From Pseudomonadota bacterium (GTDB lineage Bacteria > Pseudomonadota > Gammaproteobacteria > Burkholderiales > Methylophilaceae), in contig JAKQTN010000077.1 of assembly GCA_029563075.1 (NCBI GenBank), forward strand, positions 1 to 64,000: DNA of 64,000 nt. The letters run 5' to 3'. The notes below the pieces were generated by a model. It had not been told where the DNA came from. It was given only the letters and a program-made list of their open reading frames with translations, and searched no databases. Below are positions 17,430-27,032 of the stretch, piece by piece. Numbering within the stretch: position 1 is the stretch's first letter; each line of letters begins with the position of its first letter. The position numbers and the translations under genes were made by a program.

Positions 17430-17632
17430 CTCTATCCCCATCCGTAAAGGCAAATTGATGAATATGTATTCTACGGAATATTTTGTATAGCAAAACGCAA
17501 AATAGGACGAGATTTACCCGTTTACTTTCCAGATCAAAGTCAGTTTTTTAATCCTAGACTAGCCCTCATGTATGTTAACGGCAAAAAGTGTCATTTCTTT
17601 AACCTGAAAGACAAAGGCCGTGATGAAAGGAA

Positions 17633-18058
17633 ATGATGATGTTGAATAAACTGGACGATGCTTTGAGTTTTCATCAAACCGCATTAAGAGTGCGCGGCCA
17701 GCGCCAGGAGCTTATCGCGGCCAATATTGCCAATGCGGACACGCCGAATTACAAAGCCCGTGACATAGACTTTAAATCTGCCATGCAGGCTGCCGCTGCC
17801 GACATCAGCAAGGAAACTTTTAATACGGCTAAAACCTCGGCGCGGCATTTAGATGGCATGCCTTCAAAAGGCATGTCAAATGGCGCTTCTGGCGAACCGC
17901 TGTTTCGGCCGGTTATTCAAGGCAGCGTAGATGGCAACACGGTAGATATGGATGTGGAACGCAACCAGTTCGTTGATAACGGCATCCGCTACGAAGCCAG
18001 TCTGACCATGATCAACGCGCAGCTTAAAAAAATGCTTGCGGCTATCCAAGGTCAGTAA
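17633..18058 (+). CDS. flgB: Flagellar proximal rod protein FlgB
   Basis: FlgB is one of the proximal rod subunits of the basal body. The 141-residue protein has the rod/hook family N-terminal motif with ANIANADTPNYKARD near residues 34-48 and the C-terminal helix pattern (YEASLTMINAQLKKML). Three consecutive in-frame starts (17633, 17636 or 17639) follow GAAAGGA; the third has the best spacing. It heads the flgB-flgL run. Confidence 0.95.
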   Translation: MMMLNKLDDALSFHQTALRVRGQRQELIAANIANADTPNYKARDIDFKSAMQAAAADISKETFNTAKTSARHLDGMPSKGMSNGASGEPLFRPVIQGSVDGNTVDMDVERNQFVDNGIRYEASLTMINAQLKKMLAAIQGQ

Positions 18059-18084
18059 TCTTCAAATTTTGATAGGAGAAAAAT

Positions 18085-18492
18085 ATGTCTCTATTTAATG
18101 TATTCAATATTTCCGGCTCTGCCATGAGTGCGCAATCGCAGCGATTGAACACGGTAGCCAGCAACCTGGCCAATGCAGATAGTGCAACCAGTGCCAACGG
18201 CACGCCTTATAAAGCCAAACAAGTCGTGTTTAGCGCGATACCGACCAAGTCGCCCGATGCCAGTGGCGTCAAAGTGCAAAAGGTAATTGAGGATAGCGCA
18301 CCACCTAAAGTGGTGTATGACCCTAAACATCCGCTGGCAGATGAAAAAGGCTACGTCACGATGCCCAATGTGAATGTGACTGAGGAAATGGTAAATATGA
18401 TTTCTGCCTCACGCTCTTATCAGAACAACGTGGAAACCATGAATGCGGCTAAAACCATGCTGCTGAAAACGCTCACAATCGGCCAGCAATAG
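18085..18492 (+). CDS. flgC: Flagellar proximal rod protein FlgC
   Basis: FlgC is a proximal rod subunit. The 135-residue protein opens with the rod/hook signature ([20 protein letters not shown]) and ends with the typical [20 protein letters not shown] helix followed by a short tail. TAGGAGAAAAAT precedes the ATG. Spacing to flgB is 26 nt, so they are likely co-transcribed. Length and both end motifs match the family. Confidence 0.96.
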   Translation: MSLFNVFNISGSAMSAQSQRLNTVASNLANADSATSANGTPYKAKQVVFSAIPTKSPDASGVKVQKVIEDSAPPKVVYDPKHPLADEKGYVTMPNVNVTEEMVNMISASRSYQNNVETMNAAKTMLLKTLTIGQQ

Positions 18493-18527
18493 ATATTTAG
18501 CTGATACAAAAATCTAAAGGAAACCAT

Positions 18528-19205
18528 ATGACCACAGTACAAAACACCACAAATACGGCATCCCAGGCCTTGCTGGACAGCGTGAACGGTAAGAAAAACA
18601 CCGCCAAAGGCAGTGTGGATGCAGCACAGGACAGATTCATGATGTTGCTCGTCACGCAGATGAAAAATCAGGACCCGCTCAACCCGATGGATAACGCCCA
18701 GGTGACCAGCCAGATGGCGCAATTGTCTACCGTCACCGGCATCGACAAACTCAACAACACATTGGAATCACTAATTGGTAGCGTACAAACCGGCCAGTCC
18801 TATCAGGCATCCAGCATGATCGGCCACAACGTATTGGTATCTGGCAATGAAGTGCGCACCAATGGCGCTGGCGGTTACTTTGGTGTTGACTTGCCGATCG
18901 GTGCCGACAAGCTGACTGTTACTATCAAAGACTCTGCAGGCAGCACCGTCAGAACCATGGCACTGGGGGCACAGGAGGCGGGCACGCTGCCTTTAAGCTG
19001 GGACGGATTTACAGATGACGGCTCAGTCGCCAAGGCCGGCAGTTACAAATTTGATGTTACTGCAACCACGTCTGGCCAGAGCGTTGCGGCCGATAGCCTT
19101 AGCTACGCTCGAGTAATGAGCATCTCTAATAACGCCAGCGGCATCAAGCTGAATTTGAGCAATCTGGCATCGGTAAGCACAAGTGACGTGAAAGAAATTT
19201 TCTAA
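18528..19205 (+). CDS. flgD: Flagellar hook assembly (cap) protein FlgD
   Basis: FlgD is the scaffolding cap for hook polymerisation and is not kept in the mature structure. The 225-residue protein has the N-terminal export and capping region with RFMMLLVTQMKNQDPLNPMD near residues 36-55 and the C-terminal FlgD Ig-like/Tudor-like region (residues about 80-210). AAAGGAAACC precedes the start. It sits between flgC and flgE in the usual order. Confidence 0.96.
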   Translation: MTTVQNTTNTASQALLDSVNGKKNTAKGSVDAAQDRFMMLLVTQMKNQDPLNPMDNAQVTSQMAQLSTVTGIDKLNNTLESLIGSVQTGQSYQASSMIGHNVLVSGNEVRTNGAGGYFGVDLPIGADKLTVTIKDSAGSTVRTMALGAQEAGTLPLSWDGFTDDGSVAKAGSYKFDVTATTSGQSVAADSLSYARVMSISNNASGIKLNLSNLASVSTSDVKEIF

Positions 19206-19241
19206 CCACCTTTATTTAACAGAAACAATCAGGAGAAAATC

Positions 19242-20471
19242 ATGAGTTTTCAACAAGGGTTAAGCGGTTTAAATGCAGCATCAAAACAACTGGAAGTGAT
19301 TGGCAATAACGTATCAAATGCCAATACGGTAGGATTCAAGCAATCACGCGCCGAATTCGCTGATGTGTTTGCCAACTCCCTCAGCGGTGGCGGTGCATCA
19401 CAAATTGGTATTGGCACCAAAATCTCAAACGTATCTCAGCAATACACGCAAGGCAATATCACCAGCACCAACAACTCGCTGGATATCGCCATTAACGGCG
19501 GCGGCTTTTTCCGCATGAGTAATAACGGCGCCATTACTTATTCTCGTAATGGTCAGTTCCAAATGGATAAACTTGGCTATATTGTGGATGCTGAAAGCAA
19601 GCGCCTGACGGGCTATGTCGCGGATGCACTAGGCAACCTGTCAACCGGAGCACCGACAGAAATCAACATCAACACTTCCGATTTGCAGCCTTCCGCTACT
19701 GCAACTGTAGTCGGCCTGGTTAATCTCGATTCCCGTAACACTCCATTGCCAGCAGCTGGATTCGATCCTGCAGACCCAACCACTTATCATAACTCTACCG
19801 CTGTGACGGTATTCGACAGTCTTGGTAATTCACATACCTTACAAAGCTTCTTCGTAAAAACAGCTGCAGGCTCATGGGATGTATTTACAGCGGCTGACGG
19901 CGTGCCGACGACAGCGCTACCAACTCCGACAGCCACGATGACATTTACCGGCACCGGTATTGCACCGACTGTTACACCCGCTAGTGCCGCACCAGTGTCT
20001 TTTGCGGTCACCACAGGCGCGATAACGCCTGTTCCACTCACCCTGGACTATTCCGGCAGCACGCAATTCGGCTCCAACTTCAGCGTTAATAGCCTGTCGC
20101 AAGACGGTTTCACATCCGGACGTCTGTCAGGATTCAACACCGGCTCGGATGGCACCATTGTCGGACGTTATACCAATGGTCAATCCAAAGTCTTGGGGCA
20201 AGTCGTACTGGCCAATTTTGTTAATCCGAATGGTTTGCAATCGCTCGGCGGCAATGCCTGGGCTGAAAGCGCGACTTCTGGCGCTGCGCTGGTTGGAACG
20301 CCGGATACCGGCTCATTGGGCGTACTGCAATCATCCGCTGTTGAGGACTCGAATGTTGACCTGACTGCCGAGCTGGTGAATATGATTACAGCACAGCGTT
20401 GGTATCAAGCCAACGCACAGACCATTAAGACACAGGACCAGGTGCTGCAAACCCTGGTGAACCTGCGTTAA
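19242..20471 (+). CDS. flgE: Flagellar hook protein FlgE
   Basis: FlgE polymerises to form the hook. The 409-residue protein starts with the rod/hook motif (LSGLNAASKQLEVIGNNVSN), has the mid-region NNSLDIAINGGGFFR, a variable Ala/Thr/Pro-rich insertion near residues 215-270, and the conserved C-terminal helix (VNMITAQRWYQANAQTIKTQ). CAGGAGAAAATC precedes the start. The length is ordinary for FlgE. Confidence 0.96.
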   Translation: MSFQQGLSGLNAASKQLEVIGNNVSNANTVGFKQSRAEFADVFANSLSGGGASQIGIGTKISNVSQQYTQGNITSTNNSLDIAINGGGFFRMSNNGAITYSRNGQFQMDKLGYIVDAESKRLTGYVADALGNLSTGAPTEININTSDLQPSATATVVGLVNLDSRNTPLPAAGFDPADPTTYHNSTAVTVFDSLGNSHTLQSFFVKTAAGSWDVFTAADGVPTTALPTPTATMTFTGTGIAPTVTPASAAPVSFAVTTGAITPVPLTLDYSGSTQFGSNFSVNSLSQDGFTSGRLSGFNTGSDGTIVGRYTNGQSKVLGQVVLANFVNPNGLQSLGGNAWAESATSGAALVGTPDTGSLGVLQSSAVEDSNVDLTAELVNMITAQRWYQANAQTIKTQDQVLQTLVNLR

Positions 20472-20514
20472 TGGCTAACCTAAGCTAGTTAACACCTAAA
20501 CAAGGAGGCGCACT

Positions 20515-21252
20515 ATGGATCGCATGATTTATACCGCAATGACAGGCGCAAAACATATACTCGAGCAGCAGGCAACCACCGCACACAATCTGGCCAACGC
20601 CACCTCTACTGGCTTTAAGGCACAGGTGGATTCGTTTCGTGCGGTGCCGGTAATCAGCGAAGGATTGCCGACGCGCGCTTTTGTTGTCGATGCGACCGTA
20701 GGCGCTGACTTCAACCCTGGTGCTATCCAAGCCACCAGTCGCGACCTGGATGTCGCGATTCAGGGCAAAGGCTGGCTGGTGGTTCAGCGCGCAGACGGCT
20801 CTGAAGGCTATACGCGCAACGGTTCCCTCAAGGTTAGCGAAAACGGCCTGCTGCAAACGGCATCTGGCCAGACCGTGATGGGGGATGGCGGGCCTATCAG
20901 CATTCCGCCGGACGTCACGATTTCGATTGCCAAAGACGGCACTATTTCTTCGGTATCCAACAGCACCCTGCCCGGCCCATCCAATGCGATTGGCCGCCTG
21001 AAACTGGTCAATCCGCCTGAGGCAGAGCTGACACGCGCGGCAGACGGGCTGTTTGTCACCAAAAATGGCAATGCCGAAGTCGATGCAAACGTCAATGTCG
21101 TCAGCGGTGCGCTCGAAGGCAGCAATGTGAACGTAGTGGAAGCCATGGTCAGCATGATTAGCCTGGCCAGACAGTTTGAAACGCAGATGAAGCTGGTACA
21201 GAGCGCTGAGAATAACGCCAATAAAGCCAGTCAACTCCTCAGTATGAATTAA
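20515..21252 (+). CDS. flgF: Flagellar proximal rod protein FlgF
   Basis: FlgF is a rod protein. The 245-residue product begins MDRMIYTAMTGAKHILEQQA and contains AHNLANATSTGFKAQ near residues 24-38. The central RDLDVAIQGKGWLVVQ and C-terminal VSMISLARQFETQMKLVQ are family features. An unusually good ribosome binding site (AAGGAGG) precedes the ATG. It is shorter than FlgG and lacks the extra distal-rod region, which separates the two. Confidence 0.95.
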   Translation: MDRMIYTAMTGAKHILEQQATTAHNLANATSTGFKAQVDSFRAVPVISEGLPTRAFVVDATVGADFNPGAIQATSRDLDVAIQGKGWLVVQRADGSEGYTRNGSLKVSENGLLQTASGQTVMGDGGPISIPPDVTISIAKDGTISSVSNSTLPGPSNAIGRLKLVNPPEAELTRAADGLFVTKNGNAEVDANVNVVSGALEGSNVNVVEAMVSMISLARQFETQMKLVQSAENNANKASQLLSMN

Positions 21253-21302
21253 GCAGGATGGGGTTAATATCGACTTAGCAGCTGATTTTTAAGGAAAATA
21301 AA

Positions 21303-22085
21303 ATGATACGCTCACTATGGATTTCAAAAACCGGTCTTGATGCGCAGCAAACGCAAATGGACGTGATTGCCAACAACCTGGCCAACGTCAGCACCAATGG
21401 CTTCAAGCGTTCGCGCGCGGTGTTTGAGGACTTGCTGTATCAGAATATCCGCCAGCCAGGCGCACAGTCTTCACAGCAGACACAGCTGCCGTCAGGCTTG
21501 CAGCTTGGCACGGGCGTAAGACCTGTCGCCACAGAGCGTATTTTTACACAGGGTAATCTGCAGCAAACCAGTAGCGATAAGGATGTCGCCATTCAGGGCG
21601 CCGGTTTCTTTCAGGTGTTGCTGCCGGATGGCACGACCGCTTACACCCGCGATGGCTCTTTCCAGGTCGACAGCCAGGGCCAGCTGGTCACTTCAAGCGG
21701 GTTCCCGGTACAGCCTGCCATTACTATTCCCGCCAACGCGCAAAGCCTCACCATAGGCCGCGATGGCACGGTTTCTGTCACAACCGCAGGCACGGCGGCG
21801 GCCACTCAGGTCGGTTCGCTGCAGCTTGCCACGTTTATCAATCCGGCCGGCTTACTGGCTAAAGGCGAAAACCTGTTTGTAGAAACCTCCGCTTCCGGAA
21901 ACGCCAACACAAATACACCAGGCGCCAATGGCGCAGGCATTCTTTCACAAGGCTATGTGGAGACTTCTAACGTCAACGTGGTGGAAGAACTGGTTAACAT
22001 GATACAGACTCAGCGCGCCTATGAAATCAACAGCAAGGCGATTACCACATCTGACCAGATGCTGCAGAAACTGGCACAAATGTAA
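21303..22085 (+). CDS. flgG: Flagellar distal rod protein FlgG
   Basis: FlgG forms the distal rod. The 260-residue protein begins [20 protein letters not shown], carries [20 protein letters not shown] and the [15 protein letters not shown] stretch characteristic of FlgG, and ends with [27 protein letters not shown] lies upstream. It is followed by flgH after 38 nt. Confidence 0.96.
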   Translation: MIRSLWISKTGLDAQQTQMDVIANNLANVSTNGFKRSRAVFEDLLYQNIRQPGAQSSQQTQLPSGLQLGTGVRPVATERIFTQGNLQQTSSDKDVAIQGAGFFQVLLPDGTTAYTRDGSFQVDSQGQLVTSSGFPVQPAITIPANAQSLTIGRDGTVSVTTAGTAAATQVGSLQLATFINPAGLLAKGENLFVETSASGNANTNTPGANGAGILSQGYVETSNVNVVEELVNMIQTQRAYEINSKAITTSDQMLQKLAQM

Positions 22086-22123
22086 TTTGAGCCAGGCGTA
22101 AACACCACCGGATAAACATTTAT

Positions 22124-22819
22124 ATGCACATATTTTTTGAAAATATAAAATCGATGATGCAGGCCACTAAAAAATATTTTATTTTCAGCATGTTACTGCT
22201 GGGCGGCTGTGCAGTTACGCCGGATTCCATTGTTAAGCAGCCGATGACCGCCAAACCACAGGCGATTCCGGCAACCTCGGCCAACAATGGTGCGATTTTC
22301 AACAATGCGGCTTACCGGCCAATGTTTGAAGACAGGCGCCCACGTTATGTGGGTGACATCCTCACCATCAATATCACTGAAAACACCTCTGCGACCAAGG
22401 CTGGCGGCAGTTCAGCCAGCAAGACAGGCTCTGTGGATGCCTCGCTTACCCCGCCAACCGGCTTGCCGATTACGCTGCGCGGCATCACTCTAGCTGCTGA
22501 CTCTTCCATCAAGAATGAGGACAAAGCTGCTGCGAACTCCAGCAACAACTTCAGCGGCTCCATCAGCGTTACAGTTGTTGATGTACTGGCAAATGGCAAC
22601 CTTGTTGTCAGTGGCGAAAAACAAGTTGCATTTGATAAAGGTACGGAATTTGTGCGTTTTTCCGGGGTAGTTAACCCGGATACAATCACCTCGGGCAATG
22701 TCGTACCTTCAACAAAAATAGCGGACGCACGCATCGAATACAGAACGAACAGCAAGATTGATACGGCGCAGATCATGTCGATCCTGACACGATTCTTCCT
22801 CAGTTTTATTCCGTTATAA
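22124..22819 (+). CDS. flgH: Flagellar L-ring lipoprotein FlgH
   Basis: FlgH forms the outer-membrane L-ring around the rod. The protein (231 residues from the first ATG) has an N-terminal hydrophobic stretch with lipobox LLLGGC, giving a lipidated cysteine near residue 28. The conserved YVGDILTINITENTSATK and the terminal LTRFFLSFIPL are visible. The start is uncertain because no strong ribosome binding site is seen: 22124 or the Met pair at 22154 would both leave a working signal peptide. Confidence 0.94.
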   Translation: MHIFFENIKSMMQATKKYFIFSMLLLGGCAVTPDSIVKQPMTAKPQAIPATSANNGAIFNNAAYRPMFEDRRPRYVGDILTINITENTSATKAGGSSASKTGSVDASLTPPTGLPITLRGITLAADSSIKNEDKAAANSSNNFSGSISVTVVDVLANGNLVVSGEKQVAFDKGTEFVRFSGVVNPDTITSGNVVPSTKIADARIEYRTNSKIDTAQIMSILTRFFLSFIPL

Positions 22820-22832
22820 CTGGCAGAAAATC

Positions 22833-23975
22833 ATGAGCAGATATTTAAAAAACATTATTAACATCATCATGGAAAACAGGCATGAAATCGCCTGCCTTCT
22901 GCTTTTCTGCAGCGTGATGATCGTTCCGACAGCCCATGCGGAAAGACTGAAAGATCTGGCCTCTATCCAGGGCGTCAGGAATAACCAGCTCATCGGCTAC
23001 GGCCTAGTGGTTGGTCTGGATGGCACAGGTGACCAGACCACTCAGACACCGTTTACGGTACAGAGCATCATCAGCATGATGCAGCAAATGGGTGTCAGCT
23101 TGCCCCCCGGTACCAATCTGCAACTTAAGAATGTGGCTTCGGTCATCGTGACCAGCAGCCTGCCGGCTTTTGCACAGCCCGGTCAAACCCTGGATATAAC
23201 CGTTTCTTCTATGGGAAACGCCAAAAGCCTGCGCGGCGGCACCTTGCTGATGACCCCGCTTAAAGGCGCTGACGGCCAGATTTACGCGATTGCGCAAGGC
23301 AATCTGGTGGTCGGCGGTGTCGGTGCCTCGGCTAATGGCAGCCAGACCCAGATCAACCATTTAAGCGTAGGCCGTATTTCAGACGGGGCTACCGTTGAGC
23401 GCGCGCTCCCTAATCCAATCAGCCAGACTGACGGCGTTAATCTGGAATTAAAAGAATCGGACTTTTCCACTGCCGCTCTGGTGGTAGATGCCATTAACCG
23501 TAAATTTGGCCAGAATACCGCTTTTGCGCAAGATGGCCGCGTGATTCGGGTACAACCTCCCACAGGGAATAGTCGCGTATCTTTTCTTGCCGCGCTGGAA
23601 TCCATCAACATCTCGCCTGCCACGGGCTCAGCCAAGATCATCCTCAACGCACGCACCGGTTCGGTGGTGATGAACAAAGCCGTCACGCTGGAAAGCTGCG
23701 CCGTATCACATGGCAACCTGTCAGTGGTTATCGACACTGCGCCGGTCATTAGCCAGCCTGGGGCGTTTTCAAATGGTCAGACCGTTTCCACGGCTGTTTC
23801 AAGAATTGATATCAATAAAGAGCCTGGTAAGGTGTTGCAGCTGAACAATGGCGCCAATCTTTCTGATGTGGTTAAAGCACTTAATGCAATCGGCGCCACG
23901 CCGCAAGATTTGCTCGCGATATTGCAGGCCATGAAGGCAGCCGGCTCTCTGCGTGCGGAATTAGAGATTATCTAA
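22833..23975 (+). CDS. flgI: Flagellar P-ring protein FlgI
   Basis: FlgI forms the periplasmic P-ring. The 380-residue protein has a long signal peptide (cleavage after AHA, near residue 36), then the mature start ERLKDLASIQGVRNNQLIGY, which is highly characteristic. GLDGTGDQTTQTPFTVQS and the C-terminal LNAIGATPQDLLAILQAMKA also match. An earlier Met at residue 13 could be the true start and would still leave a signal peptide. It lies 13 nt after flgH. Confidence 0.96.
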   Translation: MSRYLKNIINIIMENRHEIACLLLFCSVMIVPTAHAERLKDLASIQGVRNNQLIGYGLVVGLDGTGDQTTQTPFTVQSIISMMQQMGVSLPPGTNLQLKNVASVIVTSSLPAFAQPGQTLDITVSSMGNAKSLRGGTLLMTPLKGADGQIYAIAQGNLVVGGVGASANGSQTQINHLSVGRISDGATVERALPNPISQTDGVNLELKESDFSTAALVVDAINRKFGQNTAFAQDGRVIRVQPPTGNSRVSFLAALESINISPATGSAKIILNARTGSVVMNKAVTLESCAVSHGNLSVVIDTAPVISQPGAFSNGQTVSTAVSRIDINKEPGKVLQLNNGANLSDVVKALNAIGATPQDLLAILQAMKAAGSLRAELEII

Positions 23976-23998
23976 CATGATTACCAGAGAACTTTACC

Positions 23999-24967
23999 AT
24001 GATTAACAGTGCGGATTTGTCTGGAAAAGTCGCTTTTGATGCCAACGGCCTAAACAACCTCAAGCAGGCGGCCAAAGAAAATTCGCCTGAGGCAATCAAG
24101 GGTGTCGCCAAGCAGTTTGAAGCCATCTTCATGAATATGATGCTGAAAAGCATGCGCGAAGCCTCACCGCAGGACAACCCCTTTGACAATGAACAAAGCC
24201 GCACTTTCACCTCGATGCTTGATCAGCAACTGAGCAGCAACCTGGCTTCAAAAGGTCTAGGGCTGGCGGATGTGCTTGCCAGGCAACTCAGTAAAAGTGG
24301 TTATGTGGCTACAAACACCATGCAGCAGGCGGTAACTGATGAATCCGCTATATCCGGCTCTCACCTGCAAGGAGGATCGGCGCTGATCAGAAACCCGCTT
24401 TCACCCATAAATGCAAAAGCGCCTGAATCTAAGCCTATTGAAAACAAGACACTTCATAGCAATCCTCTGCCTTCGGAAAACAGTCTGATAAGCAACAAAT
24501 CATTTAGCAGTAGCGCTTCTGAATTTCAAACCCGCATGGCGCAGCACGCCGAAGCGGCAAGCCGCGCCACCGGCGTTCCTGCCCACCTGATGCTCGGCCA
24601 GGCCGCACTGGAAAGCGGTTGGGGCAAGCGTGAGATCAAAGCTGCCGATGGTACTCCCAGCAACAATCTGTTTGGCATTAAAGCCACTGGGAACTGGGAT
24701 GGCAAAGTCGTAGAAGCTATGACGACTGAATATATCAATGGCATCAAACAAAAACGTATCGAAAAATTCCGCGCTTATGACAGTTACGCAGATTCATTCA
24801 AAGATTTTGCCAATATGATGCGCAGTAATCCGCGCTACGAAAAAGTCATGGCGAACCTGCAAGACGTGAACGGTTATGCGCAAGCCATGCAAAAAGCCGG
24901 CTATGCCACCGACCCCCAATACGCCAGTAAACTCGCCAGCGTGATACAGAAAGTATTGGCATCGTAA
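23999..24967 (+). CDS. flgJ: Bifunctional rod-binding protein and peptidoglycan hydrolase FlgJ
   Basis: FlgJ caps the growing rod and cuts a hole in the peptidoglycan. The 322-residue protein has the N-terminal rod-binding domain (AKQFEAIFMNMMLKSMRE near residues 36-53), a Ser/Pro/Lys-rich linker (about 125-170), and a C-terminal glucosaminidase domain (about 175-320). The domain shows HLMLGQAALESGWGKREI with the catalytic glutamate, and NLFGIKA. The two-domain form is usual in beta- and gammaproteobacteria. Confidence 0.95.
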   Translation: MINSADLSGKVAFDANGLNNLKQAAKENSPEAIKGVAKQFEAIFMNMMLKSMREASPQDNPFDNEQSRTFTSMLDQQLSSNLASKGLGLADVLARQLSKSGYVATNTMQQAVTDESAISGSHLQGGSALIRNPLSPINAKAPESKPIENKTLHSNPLPSENSLISNKSFSSSASEFQTRMAQHAEAASRATGVPAHLMLGQAALESGWGKREIKAADGTPSNNLFGIKATGNWDGKVVEAMTTEYINGIKQKRIEKFRAYDSYADSFKDFANMMRSNPRYEKVMANLQDVNGYAQAMQKAGYATDPQYASKLASVIQKVLAS

Positions 24968-24990
24968 AAAATTATTTTAATTAGTCGGCC

Positions 24991-25017
24991 TAAAGTTATC
25001 AATATTTATGCCGTCAT
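24991..25017 (+). promoter_or_regulatory. Probable sigma-28 promoter of flgK-flgL
   Basis: TAAAGTTA (24991-24998), 11-nt spacer, GCCGTCAT (25010-25017). The -35 box has one mismatch and the -10 box three, with exact spacing. It lies 36 nt before flgK, whose product is a late export substrate. Confidence 0.6.
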
Positions 25018-25052
25018 CAAACTTATATTATGGATTTTGACGAAAAGATATC

Positions 25053-27002
25053 ATGGCTTCCAACATACTAAGCATCGGAACAAGTGCGCTGAATGCGGCT
25101 CAGGTCGGCCTTAGCACCACCGGGCATAATATCGCCAATGCTTCCACGCCAGGCTACTCAAGGCAGGTCGTGGTTCAGTCTGCCGCACAGGCGCAGAACT
25201 TCGGCTATGGCTATATTGGCCAAGGGACCGAGATTTCAGCAGTAACACGTGTTTACAATCAAATACTGGCCAGGCAGGTTGTCAATAGCCAGGCGGTAAG
25301 TTCGGGGGTGGATGTCTATAGCTCGAACCTTGGCGCTATAGAAAACATGCTTTCAGATGCCTCCGCAGGCCTTAATCCTGCACTTAATGATTTTTTTGCC
25401 AGCGTACAGAGTCTTTCTGCCAACCCGGGCGACACGCCCACACGGCAAACCATGTTGTCCTATGCCCAATCCCTGGTCAACCGCTTTCAAAGCACAAACA
25501 ACCGCCTTAACGAAATTCGCGACAGCGTCAATACACAACTCACCTCCAGCGTCAGCATGGTCAATAGCTATGCCAAACAGATCGCCAGATTGAATGATGT
25601 GATTGAAAAAGCCGTCAACTCTGCCGGCAATCCGCCCAATGACCTGATGGACCAGCGTGATCAGCTGGTGCTTGAGCTCAGCAAACAGATCAAGACGACT
25701 GTCGTGCCACAGAACCAGGGTAGCTATAACATATTTATCGGCAACGGCCTGCCATTAGTCGTGGGCACCGTCACCAATTCGCTCATCACGACCTCCTCTC
25801 CCACAGATCCCGGTCGGTTGGAAGTCGCTTATCAGAATAAGACCAAAACCACGGTCTTGGGTATAGACAGCCTGCCAGGCGGGGAGATAGGCGGTTTGCT
25901 TCAGTTCCGCAGCGAATCTCTGGACACCGTGCAGAATCAGCTGGGGCAAATTGCAGTCGTACTCGCAGAAACCTTTAATACCCAGCATGCACAAGGCCTG
26001 GACAAGAACGGCAATCCTGGTGGCGCCCTGTTCAGCATTCCTGACCCAGCGGTCAGCAGCAACAGCGACAACACCGGATCGGCTATCGTCAGTAGCAAAA
26101 TTATGGATGCCCGCGCAATTACCAGCAGCGATTACCGCCTGCAGTACGATGGCACTAACTATAAGATTACCCGGCTCAGTGACAAAACCGTGCAGAGCTT
26201 TACCAGCCTGCCCCAGACCATCGATGGCCTGAGCTTTAGCCAGATTTCCGGCACCATGCTGGCAGGCGATGATTTTGTTATCCGCCCTACACAAAACGCT
26301 GCGACCACCATGAGCTTGGTTTTTACCGATGCCAGCAAATTAGCTGTGGGCGGCCCTGCACTAAGTTCGAACGCCAATGCAGCCAATACCGGCGCGGCCG
26401 CTATCAGCGCGCCCACCGCCGGGACTAGCTATGCAGCAAGTCCGCTCGCAAGCCCGATTGGACTTACCTATACAAGCGGACTTCCTGGCACACTCACCCT
26501 GGCACCGTCAACACAACCCGTGACAGTAACTTCGGGCGGTGTAACAACAACCTTTCCAGCAGGCACGCCTATCACCTATACCAGTGGCGCGACCATTACC
26601 GTGGGCGGCTTAAGCTTTGTGATTACTGGCGCGCCTGCAAATGGCGACCAGTTTACAATTGCGCCCAATACCAGCACTGGTTCGGGCGATAACCGGAATG
26701 GGCTGCTGCTAGCAGGCCTGCAAAGCCAGGGTACGTTAAATAACAGCAAAACCAATTACTCGGATGCATTCGGTCAGCTCGTCAACACCGTAGGCAACAA
26801 AGCGCGTGAATTGAAAGTCATCGGTTTAACAGAAGCCAAAGTGCTCGAACAGGCAACCGCAGCGGTGCAGGCAGAGTCAGGTGTCAATCTGGATGAAGAA
26901 GCAACCAATCTTCTCCGCTACCAGCAGGCTTATCAGGCCGCCGGCAAGATGATGCAAATCGCCAGTCAGCTTTTTGATGTGCTGCTGCAATTAGGTCATT
27001 AG
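25053..27002 (+). CDS. flgK: Hook-filament junction protein FlgK (HAP1)
   Basis: FlgK is the first junction protein between hook and filament. The 649-residue protein begins with the rod/hook-like motif LNAAQVGLSTTGHNIANAST and GYSRQVV and ends with the family helix (LRYQQAYQAAGKMMQIASQLFDVLL). The central region (about 400-560) is Ala/Thr/Gly-rich and variable, as is usual. An 85-nt gap before it holds a likely sigma-28 promoter, separating it from flgJ. Confidence 0.95.
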   Translation: MASNILSIGTSALNAAQVGLSTTGHNIANASTPGYSRQVVVQSAAQAQNFGYGYIGQGTEISAVTRVYNQILARQVVNSQAVSSGVDVYSSNLGAIENMLSDASAGLNPALNDFFASVQSLSANPGDTPTRQTMLSYAQSLVNRFQSTNNRLNEIRDSVNTQLTSSVSMVNSYAKQIARLNDVIEKAVNSAGNPPNDLMDQRDQLVLELSKQIKTTVVPQNQGSYNIFIGNGLPLVVGTVTNSLITTSSPTDPGRLEVAYQNKTKTTVLGIDSLPGGEIGGLLQFRSESLDTVQNQLGQIAVVLAETFNTQHAQGLDKNGNPGGALFSIPDPAVSSNSDNTGSAIVSSKIMDARAITSSDYRLQYDGTNYKITRLSDKTVQSFTSLPQTIDGLSFSQISGTMLAGDDFVIRPTQNAATTMSLVFTDASKLAVGGPALSSNANAANTGAAAISAPTAGTSYAASPLASPIGLTYTSGLPGTLTLAPSTQPVTVTSGGVTTTFPAGTPITYTSGATITVGGLSFVITGAPANGDQFTIAPNTSTGSGDNRNGLLLAGLQSQGTLNNSKTNYSDAFGQLVNTVGNKARELKVIGLTEAKVLEQATAAVQAESGVNLDEEATNLLRYQQAYQAAGKMMQIASQLFDVLLQLGH

Positions 27003-27032
27003 GTTAAGGAAAGACTCCCAAGGAAATATATT